A stretch of 64,000 bases of DNA from Desmodesmus armatus (GCA_007449985.2 VIIQ02000575.1:567001-631000), one strand, 5' to 3'. Positions 30,901 through 43,500 are shown, counted from the stretch's first letter. The notes: generated from the sequence alone by a model not told the origin. A program made the numbers and translations.

Positions 30901-33279
30901 AGTCCGCACATTTGCAAAACCTCTATAGGCAGTACGTGCTGCAGGTTGGCAAATAAATACCTGCAGGTTCTTGGGTGGTGGCAGGTTGTTGTAGGGGCCG
31001 TCCTCATCGGGGTCGTCAGCAGGCTTCCAGTTGGGCACCTGTGGAGTCAGAGCAGCTGGGGGCCTCGGCCTGTGCTCGTTGTGACGCCTGCAGAGCGGAT
31101 GATGCAGACAATGCTTTAGGGTTCAGATTTCTGGCGGCGTGTGCATTGGTGCCAGTGCTGTTCGGTGAACATGATTGTGAGTTAGCGCAGGGATGACTTG
31201 TGTGACTTCCCACCCCTGCATCAGGCGCTGGTGACGACCTCAGGGAGAATACAACCCTGATCAGGGTGCAGGCCAAGACGAGGGCGCTAAATGCGGCATG
31301 ACCGGCACATGGCTGCATGTGCATGCCCCAAGGTCTTACTTGAACAGGTCCGTGATGTAGTCGTCCTTGTAGATGCCAGGGGGCCTCTGCACAACAGCAA
31401 CACGTAACCAGATGTCGATGACTCAACCAACATGTTGGTCTGTGTACACCAACTAACTGATCCAACAACACCTGGCTGTTGTCAAGGATGGGAGCTGCTG
31501 CTGGCGTTCAGAACAGGCCTGTCCTGCTGAAGCACTGCTTGCCACCCAAGCATGCCAAGCTGTTGCATCCAAACGTGTACAGAACATCACAACGCTGATG
31601 CAAATGCCAGATGAACAGCGCCATGTCATCACCTGGTCCTTGAACCGCCTGAGCAGGCGCTCCACGCAATACCCTTTGTCAGCCAGCAGCCGCATGGCAG
31701 CACTGATAATCACAAAGCCTGCGTGATGCACACACAACACAACCTTGGATGGTTAATGCATTGGCTGGATGCACCCCCTGTGTGTACACCCCACAGCCTT
31801 GACCTTGCAGTGCAGTATCCATGTACTGCATTTTATCCCAACAGGATGGCTCAGGGATGCACGGGGGTTGCATGTGCCAGCACAATGGTCAATGGCAGCT
31901 GTACACACCATGTTTTGCTGAACATGCTCATGTGCAAGTGCCACAGCAGCTGCAGTACTGGTGACAGGCAAGCGTCTTTCCAGCAGCTCACTAGCCAGGT
32001 GTCAGGGAGGCTGTTGCGACCAGTTGGCAGTGCCGTCATCCCACCTGATCTGTTGAAGCCGTGTGTGCAGTGCACCAGGATGAACAGGTTGGGCTGCGCA
32101 GCCAGGCTTTTGCGGATCTCCCACACAGCCATGTTGACCGCCACAGGGTCGGGAGATTCACCACGGCCCCTGCAGGGCACCTGTAACAACAGCAGACAGC
32201 CATACAGGCACCCCTGAGTCCCTTCACCATGTCACACATCGCAGAGTCAGCATGAAACTACAACACAGACATGTTGACAGTAACATGGCCAGGCGCTTCG
32301 TCACAGCCCCCGCAGGGCACCTGCAACGACAGCATACGCGTCGGTCTCTCTGGAACGATTCGACTGATGATGGATGATGGGACAAGACATACATGTGAAC
32401 CGCCACTAGCTGCAAGCATACCCCTCTTCTCCCCACCCCCCACCCCCCACCCCCCGGCCCTCACGATTCCCGGCGCAGTGATGGTCCCACCTTGACGTAG
32501 CGCACGTTCCTGCCAGTGAACTCCTGAGGGTCATAGTACTTGTCACTGTTTGTGAGGTCCAGCACCATGCCCACAACACCCTGCATGCACACCGCACACG
32601 TCAGCACAGGCAGAAGTGCGTACGACCAGAGGATCGCTGCAGGCATGGCCCTGCAGGAGTGTCCTGTACGAAACATAGCGGCGAATGTGCTGGTGTGCTG
32701 AGGGCGGCAGCGTCACAGTCTGCTGTGATGGGACAGTGACTGTCAGCTGCATACTAGCCCTGCATGCCCGCCTTGGTCCTGCATGCATGCCTTGGTGTAA
32801 TGTGCAGGGCGATACCGCACCTTGGGATGAGTCATTTCGTATGCTGCCGTGAGTGCAGCCTCTGGTGACCAGTGCCCTTGAGTATAGGTTGGGTACATGT
32901 CTGGAAACTTGTAGTTGGGACCGAGAGGGACCTGCAGAGAACAACAGCAGATGCCCAGAGCCACAGCAGGCAGTGACTGCATGCAGGATGACAGACGGTG
33001 CCAGGCTGTGGTCCTCGACATCAACAGTGCCCTGCAAGCGGCTGCTGACGGACAGAAACCCAGCATATGCCTGAGGCTGCCACAGAATAGTGCTGTACAT
33101 TGCTGTTATCGCCATGCTTCAGGGTCCAAGGCAGGAGCATATTTGAAATAGCCTGCTGCTGTGACGCTGTAACCGAGGCCAACCTTCATGGGTATGAGGG
33201 GGAAGTCATCGCAGACATTGCCTATGCAAGGGCAATCGAACCATCCCGGTGGAATGGGAGTGAATGGTTTCCTGTTCAT
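24969..33279 (-). CDS. RNGTT: Bifunctional mRNA capping enzyme (RNA 5'-triphosphatase + guanylyltransferase), 20 exons, 739 aa
   Basis: Exons 5' to 3': 33279-33184, 32931-32821, 32580-32491, 32180-32045, 31718-31633, 31386-31340, 31087-30961, 30668-30564, 30261-30122, 29798-29711, 29392-29290, 28878-28766, 28557-28466, 28173-28041, 27525-27426, 27144-27064, 26765-26698, 26307-26179, 25659-25485, 25168-24969. Phases agree throughout. The N-terminal domain is a cysteine phosphatase-type RNA triphosphatase with active site HCTHGFNRSG (His136-Cys137...Arg143). The second domain is a nucleotidyltransferase with motif I KADGTRY (Lys319 forms the GMP adduct), motif III LDGEMV, motif IV SDGLIL, motif V LKWKF and an RERTDK motif VI. 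It adds the GMP cap to nascent RNA polymerase II transcripts in the nucleus. The fused order is that of plants and animals. A Gln-rich, acidic C-terminal tail of about 120 residues is extra. The ATG lies 501 bases from the divergent ERp29-like gene. Confidence 0.95.
26452..26497. repeat. Imperfect tandem duplication, about 2 x 23-25 bp, in intron 17 of the capping-enzyme gene
   Basis: Two copies of a unit starting CCTAGGGACCT and ending GGCGTTGC lie side by side, differing by a few bases. Confidence 0.7.
27717..27811. repeat. Intronic inverted repeat, 31-bp arms, in the capping-enzyme gene
   Basis: The arm at 27717-27747 is the reverse complement of 27781-27811 with two mismatches, and flanking bases are partly complementary, giving a long hairpin with a 33-base loop. 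It lies in intron 14 (27526-28040). Confidence 0.85.
27825..27920. repeat. Tandem 14-mer array (CACAAGCCGTG core) in intron 14 of the capping-enzyme gene
   Basis: About five near-perfect units of CACACAAGCCGTG(C/CA) follow immediately after the inverted repeat, then a degenerate copy near 27910. Confidence 0.85.
32258..32320 (-). pseudogene. Decayed duplicate of capping-enzyme exon 4 (possible poison exon)
   Basis: Inside intron 3, a copy of the acceptor and the first 20 codons of exon 4 lies 140 bases upstream of the real exon. It starts in the same phase after a TGCAG acceptor, reads VPCGGCDEAPGHVTVNMSVL against VPCRGRGESPDPVAVNMAVW in the real exon, then meets TAG at 32260-32258. If included by splicing, it would end the protein before the HCTHGFNRSG active site. 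Most likely it is a dead tandem duplication. Confidence 0.75.
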
Positions 33280-33780
33280 GCTGGCCTGCCTCCTGCTGCT
33301 CCTTCGCCAGGCGTGCGCTCACTCCCGTCTGTTTTCACAACTGCTGGTCTGCTTGTATCTGCAGCAGGGCTTGCACCTGATACCAGCCAGCATGCTCGTG
33401 TGTACAAGCTCCCATGCTACTAGCTGTAGAACCCTCTGGAAGGCCGGCCAGGGACGACGAGGTGAGTGTGTCTGCCAGTTGCCAAGAGGCACTCTCTGTC
33501 AGCAAGTGAACTGGTTGTTCTGCTTGTGGGGACCAGCTGTTGGGCTTGACAGCAGCAGAGATCAGACTCAATAGCAGCTGAGTCTTCCTGCAACATCAAG
33601 GCGCCGTGGGGCTGCTCCGTTGCAAAATGGGTTAGTCATGTCATGTGTCAAAGAAAGGACCGACCATCACGGGCGACCTCAACGGTAAACCATTATCTTA
33701 TGCCCATCGTCTGTTCTGGCAGGCGCTTGCAGGGTGCTTCTACGTTTCAAACCAAGTGCCAGGCTGTCGCTGAAACAAGC
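33280..33780. promoter_or_regulatory. Shared promoter interval: capping enzyme (-) / ERp29-like (+)
   Basis: The 501 bases between two divergent ATGs hold no other gene, so both promoters and 5' UTRs must lie here or overlap. No TATA box or known motif stands out. Confidence 0.6.
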
Positions 33781-36582
33781 ATGGCGAAGGTCCAATTATT
33801 GTCAACTGTAATATTTTTGCTCTGTGTCGCTTTTGTGCGAGCCCTGAACGAGAAGGTGACCGCATGTATTCCTGGCGCCATAGATCTGGAAGCTTCCTAG
33901 AAGAGCAATGCTGTGCTGTGCCAGGAGCCCTTCCTCACCCTGTGTATCTGCATTGTGCTACATCGACAGGGCATACTGTTCTTGGATGACTTGACATTTG
34001 ACAAGGTGGGCTGCAGCGGGAGTGCGGGTGGGGCACACCCCCAACAGCAAACACTGTCAGTGATGCCAGCAGGTGGATGCACTTGTGTCCGAAATACAAT
34101 TCGATACAGCTCACACCATCCGCCACGTCTTTGACATGCAGGTGGTGGACAAGGACAGGGATGTGCTGGTGAAATTCGATAAGGAGTATCGTGAGTGACA
34201 CTTCAGCATGCAGCAGCAATGGAATGGATTCACCCTGACGCGCTGCCGTTGTTCTGTCAACGTGAGCAGCACCACGACCATCACCACCTTGACACAAAAC
34301 ATACGCCATAGACAAGTCCACAAGAGTTGATACAAATGATGCCCTAGGCTAAGCATATAATAGCACTGCAGTCCTGCGCATGGTCCCCTAGAGTGGCCCT
34401 CTGGGTGATGCCATCAGGGCAGCCACACTGTGACAAGCATACCTGCACGTTGGATGCATACATACAGTTGAGGGAATCTCGCTTTTCAACGTCCGTGTGT
34501 GTGCGTTCAACCTCCTGACCAAACATACTTTTCTTTCTGCTGTGCAGCCTGGGGTGATGAGCATGATGCATACAAGAAACTGGCTGAGACGGTTGGAGAA
34601 GCAGACACACCGCTGATCGTTGCTGGGGTGCCCATCTCCAACAGTGAAACCTACCCTGTCAACCCCAAGCTGGCGGTGGGTGTGGTGGCCATGGTGTTCT
34701 GCAGTGATCATCACTCACATGATGTGACGTGCATCCCCCCTCCGTTGTAGTGGCAACAGCACCCGTGCATTTGCCTGCATCACCAAACCCACTGTTGGGA
34801 CATATTGTCATGGGTTGAAGGTCCCTGTGTGCCGTTTGACACGCCTGCTGATGGCACAACTCACAGCTGGTGCACCACACCCGGCCCCAGTGCAACCTCC
34901 AACCCCTTTCTTCGATGACCAGACTGCAGGACTTGTGGAGCCCAAGGCCTTTCTTTCTCTTTTCTCAACTGTGAACCCAAAAGCCAGATTGAGCAACACC
35001 AACGCACTGGTTCCATGTTGTGTGTGCTGTGCTGCAGGCCCGCTTTGGTCTACTGGGTGTCAAGGATGAGGCCTTCCCCCGCATCAAGCTGTTCAAGAAG
35101 GGTCAGGACACAGCCAAGCCAGTAGACTACACCCAATCCATGAAGAACAGCGATGAGCTGCTTTCATGGACTGTGGCGCAGACAGGCGTGTTTGTGGGTG
35201 TCAAGGTGCGAACGGACTGCATTGTGTCAAGGCTGCTGAAGGGGAGCTCAGCACGGCGTGGCGGCGGTGCAGCAGGCGTGTTGGTGAAATGCTGTAGCCT
35301 GGGACACCCCGTCAAAATTGCGTCTGGATGTGTTGTTGTGTCCAGCGGACAAAGGGGGGTTCGTCATAACAGGTAGCTATCACACTTTGACAGCAGCGTG
35401 GAGGAAGGTGGCTGTGCCGGTCAAGGTAGAGGCCTACAGCCTGCACCTTTGCGAGGGCCCCTGCATGCATGTGTGTTCAACACATGCGTTACAACCAGCA
35501 AGTGCATGTCATGATGACAAGCTAGTCTCAAAAAGTGCGTTCTGACACGCACATGGGGTTTGTTTCGCACATGGGTTCATCATCATGGAAATGGTTCACC
35601 TGATACTTGTCTGAGGTCGGTGTGTGTGAGTGCTGGGGAGCTCCCTGGCATCACCGCTACAGTCGACAGTGCAGGTTTGCAGCCATGCAATCCACATCAC
35701 AAGGGCGCTGCCTGTCATGTCTATGCTGCAGGGTCAAGTGAAGGAGCTGGACGACCTAGCACAGCAGTTTGTTGCTGCTCCCGCCAAGAAGCGCAAGGAG
35801 TTCCTAGAAAAAGCCAAAGCAGCAGCTGATGCTGTTGACACCTCGGCATCACCTGACAGCTCGTCATACGTTGAGTACTACATCAAGACAATGCAGCGGG
35901 TGCTCGACAAGGGGGATGCCTACTTGGAGCAGGTGGGTCGCGCTACATACATGCTGACGGTTGGGTTTTGGGTATGGGTTTAGGGTTTGGGGTTTGACAG
36001 TAACAGGTAGCCCACACTACATACATGCAACACCTGGCCGATGTGCTGTCTAGTGGGGAATAATGCCAGCCTGGCCCAATGTTGAGAGCAGGCCAAACAT
36101 GGGCCCAGAATCAGTTCACACAGGGAGGGAGGGGCCGCTTGAGGGAGGCGCCCTTGGCAGGCACCGCACTGTGGGGGCCGTGGGGGTGTGCTGAATGGTA
36201 CCCCATGTGTGTTGATCACCCCACATGAGCTACATCAAGCAGGTACATGATGTGAATGTCATGATGACAGGGCAAGCTTGCAAAGTGCGTCCCGGCATGC
36301 ACAAAGTAGTCTATGGCTTTGTGTGCCGGTGCCTGTGTGCCTGTGCCTTGTGCGTCAGCAACTCTCTGGTTTGATTCTCAGTGTTTTGTTGCTTCTGGTT
36401 TGTTCTGCCATCTCCGTGGTTTGATTTGATTTGCGCAGGAGAGCAAGCGCTTGAAGAAGATGGCTGAGGACAAGGCTGTGGCAGCCACCAAGCGTGAGAC
36501 ATTCCAGTGGCGGCTGAATGTGCTCAGCTCATTCACAAGGAAGGCTGACAAGGGCGCTGCTGCCAAGAAGACAGAGCTATGA
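33781..36582 (+). CDS. ERP29: ERp29-like endoplasmic reticulum protein (7 exons, 266 aa)
   Basis: Exons: 33781-33855, 33970-34005, 34142-34190, 34548-34675, 35038-35205, 35732-35932, 36439-36582; all GT-AG and in phase. A hydrophobic signal peptide (residues 1-21) is followed by a thioredoxin-fold domain (about 26-150; DVLVKFD, YPWGDEHDAYKKLAE, FPRIKLFKKG) and an all-helical C-terminal domain (about 155-260). It ends KKTEL, a KDEL-like ER retrieval signal. The mature protein contains no cysteine, so it lacks the CxxC of protein disulfide isomerases. This fits ERp29/Windbeutel, a redox-inactive folding and secretion chaperone of the ER lumen. The WGDEHDAYKKLAE segment lines up with the YGEKQDEFKRLAE segment that I recall in animal ERp29. 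The C-terminal domain is the family hallmark. Confidence in the family is high; the precise client proteins are unknown. Confidence 0.93.
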
Positions 36583-37177
36583 GAGGCAGCGGTCTCCCGG
36601 CAGGCGGGTTTACTCAGCTGTTGTGTGTGGCCAGTCGGTGAGGGTGCGCCCCTCTTTGTGCCTACGGCAAGAAGAAAAAGAGGCAGCGATAGTGATCAGC
36701 ACAGGGTGATCAGTGCTGAGTGATCGCCAGTAGCGTGGGGTTGAGTGTGTTGGTGGTGCGTGTGTGTGCCGGTTTGTTGGAGTGAGGGTGGGTGCAGGAT
36801 CAAGCTTGCGGACAGTGCAGCTTTCAGTGCTTGGGGATGCATGAACATGAGGGTGCTCCCCAGCAGAGAGGAACAGACAGGAACGAAGTTGGGATGTTCA
36901 TATTGAGAGAGTTTACACCAGGACGTCTCAAGCCCACTGTCTGTTGGATATCAAGGCTAGGTGTCACTGCTGATCGTTCAGCACCAGGTTGTGCTGAACG
37001 AAATCCCCAGGTGATGGTGCTCCCCCATGAGTCTGGCACTGGAAAATGTGCCATGTGTTGCGTTTGTTGAAAGTTAAACCTCACACAATATGGGCAGCAC
37101 TGACCCACTTGGTGTGCTTGGCATCATGCCAATGGTTGAGGATGCATGTGCAGGTAGCATACTGAATCCGCGTGTGC

Positions 37178-37182
37178 TGTAA
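37178..37182 (+). terminator. Candidate poly(A) signal of the ERp29-like gene
   Basis: TGTAA about 600 bases past the stop codon, in a TG-rich 3' UTR. Confidence 0.45.
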
Positions 37183-37724
37183 CTGCCTGTTGGCAGCCTC
37201 AGCCAGGCATCAGTGTGTGGGTGGTTTGCGTCCTGAGAATTGAGCAAGCTCAACTCCTTAGCCCCCCTCTTCCCAAAGTAACTTATCAGCCGGTTGAAGA
37301 CACTGTTACGAATCCTGATGACGTAACGTGACATCCACCTCTTCAGATTATGACGGCCCTTGCAGTTTTCTTGATCCCCCCTCTGGCGTGTGTGCTGGGA
37401 TGTAGTGGGGTTCCAGCGTATTCAGTCCGCTCTCCTCCGCGTCACGGTACAGGTTATATAACAGGTATACCTGTATACCTGTATATATACGTTGGCGGCC
37501 AGCCTTGCCAACCATCTAGGTGCTGCTATGTCTCAGCTCCAACTCCAAGTCATATATCTCTTGACCGCTTCAACGCAAAAGCCACAAAGAGCCGCTGTGC
37601 AGTCACGAATGCATCCTCAATGCCAAACACATGCATCTCAGCATGTTCTTCCTTACATGACATGCTGCAGCGCCACCGGCTGCAGCGCCACCGGCATGCG
37701 CACTTCCAGCTGCTACAGCATCAC

Positions 37725-37729
37725 TTACA
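37725..37729 (-). terminator. Candidate poly(A) signal of CIAO1
   Basis: Minus-strand TGTAA about 100 bases past the TAG at 37827; another at 37653-37657. Confidence 0.45.
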
Positions 37730-37826
37730 TCACGATGCAATCCAACTCACAAGCGCATGCATAGCATCCACATCCACACGCTCAATTCTCGACAGCGCCT
37801 GGTGTATCAGGGGCATGTGAAACGCA

Positions 37827-40520
37827 CTACTGCGCTGTCATTGCTGACGCCGCGTTGGGCGTGTGCAACCGCCACAGCTTGATCACTCCATCATCCCCTG
37901 CTGATGCCAGTAACGTGGGGTCTGAAGGATGCCACTTGACACAGTTGACGTCAGCGCTGTGCGCAGCAGCAACACTGCATAGCTGCTCCCATGGGGCACC
38001 TGGGAGGCCAGGCAGGGCCTCCACCTGCTGCTGCTGCGTTGCTGGCTGGTGTTGGTCCTGGGGCGAGTCGAGGCCATTTGCCGCTGCTTCTGTGCTGGTG
38101 CTGGCTGCGTCGTCCTGCATCCCTGAAGGGCCACTAGGGCTGGCTGCCGCTGCGGCTGCCGCTGCCGCTGCCGCTGCCAACTCGAGGCGATCAGGCTGGC
38201 CAAAGATCTTGACGGCGTTGCTGCCATCACCTGCATGAGACACACATCCAGCTAACTGTTAGTCGCAAGCGCGTGTGCTCTGTGCTGATGCCTGACCCAC
38301 CACATGACCAGCACAAGTCTCTACACACACCCAGCACACAGCCGGTCCCAAACTGTATGTGCTCTGCGTGTTGCCGCCCTCACCATGCCAATCTATGCTG
38401 ACTTTGCTCGTAACAAACACCAGGCATCACAAAGATCCCAATCTGCTTGTTGTTTTGTACTGACACAATGCTTGCTGACCTGCTGCCTCAGCCACCCAAA
38501 ACCTAGCATGCTTCAAATACTCTTCACAAATGCAAGGACAACCTCAAAAAGCCCCCCTGCGCCTGCAATCACATCCACTTCACCCTGAATCCTAGCAGCA
38601 AGCACACCAGCTCGAGCATTGGTCCTCCCCACCTGTTGCCAGTAAGCCCTCAGGTGACCAGTCCACAGTGTAGATGGTCCTACTGTGTGAGCCACTCAGG
38701 GTGGCAGCCAGCTTGCAGGTGGGGGTGGTGTCTGCACTGGAGGCCCAGCTGAGGTCCCACAGCCGTAGGGTTTTGTCGTCACTGACAGAAGCCAGCTGGG
38801 AGCCGTCTCTGCTGAAGCCGACAGACCACACTGTCGATGTGTGGCCCACAGCAGCACCTGGAGCAGTTGAATGTTTGATACACTGACCATAAGTCAAAGT
38901 GATGCGATGTGTTACCCACAGAAGCTCCTGCAGCAACCGGGTGTGTATCAGAGGGGTTTGCGGCGGTGGGGCTAGGTGGAAGGACAGATTGTGTAAGTGT
39001 TGCCACCACTGACAAATGCCAGCTGCTGGGACTGTTTGTGCTCATGCCAACACACCACACCCTGGACGCGCTGCTGCAACCAACTATGCCACACAGCACA
39101 GAGCGCACAGGGTGAAATGTTGCAACATCTCTGCGCAGGACCCCACTCAGTAGGGTAGGGCCTACCTTCCAGCACTGCTGCACACAGCCAGTCTCCCTCG
39201 TCACACACCCACAGCCGTATGCTGTCATCATAGCTGCAGGAGGCCAGCAGCTCCCTGGTGGGGTGCCAGGCCACACATTTGATGTCCTGCAACACAGCGC
39301 AACAGCAACAACCACACAGACGGCTCAACTGGTGACTGCATCAACCGCCCACAACAGCCACTCCCGGAACCTTGCGTGGAGTGATAAAATGCTCCTTATG
39401 TATAGTGGTGCACAGTCTATTTCTACCAAGGTGGACTAGCCGACAGGCAGCAGGACCAAGGCAGCTGTCATGCCTGCCGTACGGGTTGTGCAGCACTGCT
39501 GAATGGCTGGCTGTGCGGATGGCACCGTGCTGAGCTATGCCATCCATGGATGCAGGCGCAAGCTTCCTGCAGCTGCTGCATGATACAGGACACGCGCCTC
39601 CGCTGCTTGCCCGTCAACGCACAGCCTGTCTTGACAACATGCAACGTTGTCACCAAGGCAGCGCCACAGACACACACAAGGGGCAGGTGTGTCGACACAA
39701 AGGCTCACTGTGTGTTGACACACCTGCCCCTTTGCCCTGAAACCTGTGAGAGCCACTCCCCAGCTCCCGCCCTCACCTGTGAATGGCCATGCTTCACGTC
39801 CATGCAGTCACACTCCTCCCCCAGGCCTCGCTCCCAGAACCACACAGTCCTGTCGCGGCCGCAGGTGGCTATGTAATTGCCGCAGGGAGACCAGGCCACA
39901 CCCTTGACCTCGTTCTCATGACCCTCGAGCTTGCTGACCTGCAGCGGAGGCGAAGGGAGACAGCAACGTCTTCAGGTGTTTTTCCAAGAGGTAAACAATA
40001 TGAGGACACCAAACAGGTCGGTACAGTAGTACTCATGTACTATGGGGCCTCAAGGGAATATGCATGTGACAGGTTAGGCTGAGGCTTGGGCTATGAAGCA
40101 GGCATCAGCATCCACAGCTGCAATGAAAAAGGCAGCACACCTCTTCCCAGACGCCCTGTTGCACGGCCCATACTGATACGGTGCCGTCAAAGCTGGCAGA
40201 GGCAAGGTGAGTGCCTCCTGGCGACCAGCAGCAGCATCTGATGGATTTGGTGTGGGTGTCCTCAAGCAGCACCGTGCAACGCCAGCCTTTGCCTGGAACC
40301 GAGCTCTGCTGCCATATCCTGACGACTTTGTCGCTGCTGCAGCTGGCAAGAGCGGTTCCTGCGAGCAAAGAGTGCCTGCTGTCGTGATCGATCAAGCAAG
40401 AAAAGTGCAACACACCGACAAACTGGGATCATTCGCACCGTCTGGGCTCCAAGCTAGGCACCAAACGCGGTCTGTGTGCCCTTCCAGGGTCTGCAAACAC
40501 TCTAGCTGATAGGATGCCAT
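37827..40520 (-). CDS. CIAO1: CIAO1/Cia1, WD40 protein of cytosolic iron-sulfur assembly (6 exons, 403 aa)
   Basis: Exons 5' to 3': 40520-40439, 40358-40141, 39938-39777, 39286-39166, 38857-38633, 38230-37827; all phases agree. The protein is a seven-bladed WD40 propeller. Blade motifs visible in order include [107 protein letters not shown] and [18 protein letters not shown]. Conserved order and spacing match CIAO1, the scaffold of the CIA targeting complex (with MMS19 and FAM96B) that delivers Fe-S clusters to cytosolic and nuclear proteins. An Ala-rich and Gln-rich insertion of roughly 70 residues in the last exon lies in the loop before the final blade and is typical of low-complexity expansions in this genome. 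Confidence 0.93.
39680..39730. repeat. Intronic hairpin in CIAO1 intron 3, 19-bp arms
   Basis: Arm 39680-39698 is complementary to 39712-39730 with one mismatch; the loop is only 13 bases and pairing can extend a few bases outward. Confidence 0.9.
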
Positions 40521-43500
40521 TGTCTGCTGCTTACTTTGTGAGCTAGATGTGTGTGCAGTAGTGGTGACCCTCAACGCCTCATTTGCTGACTGTAAATACC
40601 CATATTCACTATCCACTTTGATTGGACGAAAGGTAACAACTTCATGTACATTACACATATGATGCAATAATAGAGTGCTGCCATGCACGTCAGCGCCACT
40701 AGGGCAGCAATGCACTGTGCCGCCCAAACAAACAAAGGTTTGAACAAACCCCTGCACAAGGCCCCCAGCCAACACACACCCATACTACACAATCAAGCAA
40801 GTTTAGCCAGTATACACAGAACACAGCACCCACCATGCACGGCGTGGCGGACACATCTCTCGGGTCCAGATATGGACGGCAGTGATAATGGACGGCCAGG
40901 GAACGTAGCATAGAAACAATGCAGTGCTGAGGCTCTCACTGCTCCCAATGCTCTGTTGACTCTCCTCAACATCCCTCCGCTACTCACGCAGATGGTGAGG
41001 GTGGCGGCACGCCCACACTGGGGGTCCAAGTGGGTGTGTCGCCAAGTACAACTATCTACACAGCTCACACCGCCTCACTTGGTGAGCAGCCAGATGCTCA
41101 AACAATTATCCAGCACCGGCAAACAGATGAGTGGAACTGACACATCTCGTAGCACACGCACCATACCCCTCGCAACCACTCTGGGAGCAAAACAGTGTTT
41201 TGCCGGTGGGGGCAACAAAAAGGCGCGTGCCAAGCAACAAGCAGGATAAATACACAGTGCCCTTGGTAGACATACAAAGCACACACATCGGCACCCCTTG
41301 TGTATGCAGCCCCAGAGCAATCCCATAATGGGGGGAGGCACCATGCACCATCCCACAAGCTTGGCACACCACAGAGGCATCTGCCAGTGACAGCGGCCGC
41401 TGGATACTCAAAAGGTCAGGTGCCTTGTGGATCATGAAAGGATCATGAAAAGCAGCACATCATGGCAACATCACTGCGAGCCACACAATACATCAACGAC
41501 TGGCAGGAGGCTAGCTAGCCGCACACCCCACCTACAGTCATCCTGCAGCACAAAGGAGCAACCCAATGGCGCACCAAGAGCAACCCAGCGGCGCACCAGC
41601 AGCCTGGAAAAGGGAGAAGCCCAGCCAACCCTGACATTCACCCCAAAAAACATGCCCCCAACCATGGCCTGTGTACACACCACCTGATGCTTTGTCAGAT
41701 GGCCCCAGAGCATGCAATACGCCAAAAAAGCAACACGGACGAGGCAGGGATGTGTGGCCAAAAAGCTTGGGCTACTGCATCTTCCGGCACCCAGTCAGCA
41801 CAATGTGTAAACAAGAGACAGAAGCATGCCATTCTTTGCACAAGAAACAGAAGGATGCTCGCTTCAGCTCGCCCCAGCTGGGCTCACGGCACCAGCACGG
41901 CAGGCAAGCTTTACTCATCCAACAAAGCAATGTCCAAGGGCCTGATATGTCCCTGTGGACGCCGCCATTCCACATCGGCTGTGTTGGGTTCAAGCAGGAC
42001 TGCCTGCAGGTTGAGGCAGTGTAGCTGTGGACGCCAAAAACCCACATCCTCGCTGAGTCGCTCCACACAATTGTGCTGATACGCCACACTGGTGCTCACA
42101 CGCAACAAATGCCCCAGTCCCTGCATGCAACTCCAGAATGAAACACAAGAGGCCGTCGGGGCCATGCAGGCACTGCTGTGCGCCTTCAGAATGCAACAAG
42201 CCCCCAAAAGCTGCTTGAGTACTTGCCAAACGCTCAGTCTGTCTGCTTGTGGGCTTGCCTGTCAGGGCTGAAAGCTCAGCAGGTGTTTCGTTGTCCCCTC
42301 CTGCCAGTCTCAAAATCACAGCACAGCTGCAGCTCTGGCGCAGGCAGCATGTACCATGCTGGCTACGGCGGGGCGAGCTGCCAACAGCACAGCGACACAG
42401 CACTCAAACGGCCTGAGGCACCTGACCTGTGGGCGCCAAGGCACAGGGCGGGCACGCTGCCACTGCAACTGTATTCATACATCATGCCAGTCAAGCAGAG
42501 GCAGCAAGGGCCCACCAAGGTGCAGGGGCTCCCTGGTGGCATGTACCTGTGCAGCAGCCGGTTGGCTATGCAAGGAGATTGGGTTCATAACCACACAGCC
42601 ACGCCTGCCCCACAACAAGTATGTACGCAGCACACGACGCCTTGAAAAACACACGGCAGCAGCATGACTTTCACCATCCAGCGCAGCCAAGCTGCTTGGC
42701 AAGCACTCCAGGTTGCTGCTCCAACTATGCAACGTACACATGAACCGCAAGGTGATGGGTATTAGGGGGTGCAACATGGCGATTACTAGCTACACCTGGG
42801 CACCCAGCCTATTCCTGCACACAGGCACAGGCCATGCCAGGTGCTGCAGGCAGCTGGGGTCAGACCCCACAAAAGAAACCACAGTGAGCCCACACGCCAG
42901 GCCATCACCAAGGGGAGTGACTGCGAAGCAACATTCCCTGTTGCAACAAGAAGAGGCAACACCCAAGCCCAACCCCAGCACAGCTGTACATGCTGCACCA
43001 ACCAGGGTGCTTGAGCACGGCATGATGGCTGCAGGAGCACTGCAGCAGGGTGTGCTGACACCCCGGGCCACCAGGAGTGCCCAAACCCTCGAACTTTATA
43101 TAGTAAACAGCTGACAACAACAGGCGACGACTGGCAGGCAAGGCGGGCTGCAACCCTGGAACAGCGCATAGACACTGCTGCTGATGAGCAGGACAACAGG
43201 CCGGACAACCAGCACCAGCCGGCCACACATGGGCCCCAGGCCTGTCCGGCATGAGACGCTGGCGATCCTTTCCATGCATGGGATCCTGCAGTATCCGCTA
43301 GTCAACTGCATGCATCAGAGCAAGTGTGCTGACACCGCTGCTTCACACTCAGCAGGGAAAGCCTCCACACCACCTGTTGACTGGTGCAAATGCATGCCAC
43401 CACAACCACAACACACTCTCCCAAACCACACCTAACTCCGCACGGGGTAATACTATGCCACCCACCAAATGCTGCTGCTGTCGCGAGGTATGCAGGAAAG

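Larger units (their letters stand above)
36583..37826. other. Convergent 3' ends of the ERp29-like gene (+) and CIAO1 (-)
   Basis: The 1.2 kb stretch contains 3' UTR sequence of both genes. TGTAA occurs on plus at 37178-37182, and minus-strand TGTAA at 37725-37729 and 37653-37657. A small nested palindrome rich in CAGGTATACCTG lies at about 37449-37485. No coding sequence recognised. Confidence 0.65.

Noticed and set aside
30816..31038. Acceptor at 31039 directly before GTGCCCAACTGG for capping-enzyme exon 7
   Set aside because: It breaks phase with the donor at 31339; the acceptor giving a start at 31087 restores the frame and adds a sensible DLFKRHNEH junction.
35970..35995. TTTAGGG-like motifs (GGTTTAGGGTTTGGGG) suggesting a telomere-type repeat
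   Set aside because: Only one or two imperfect copies inside the ERp29-like gene's last intron; not a tandem array.
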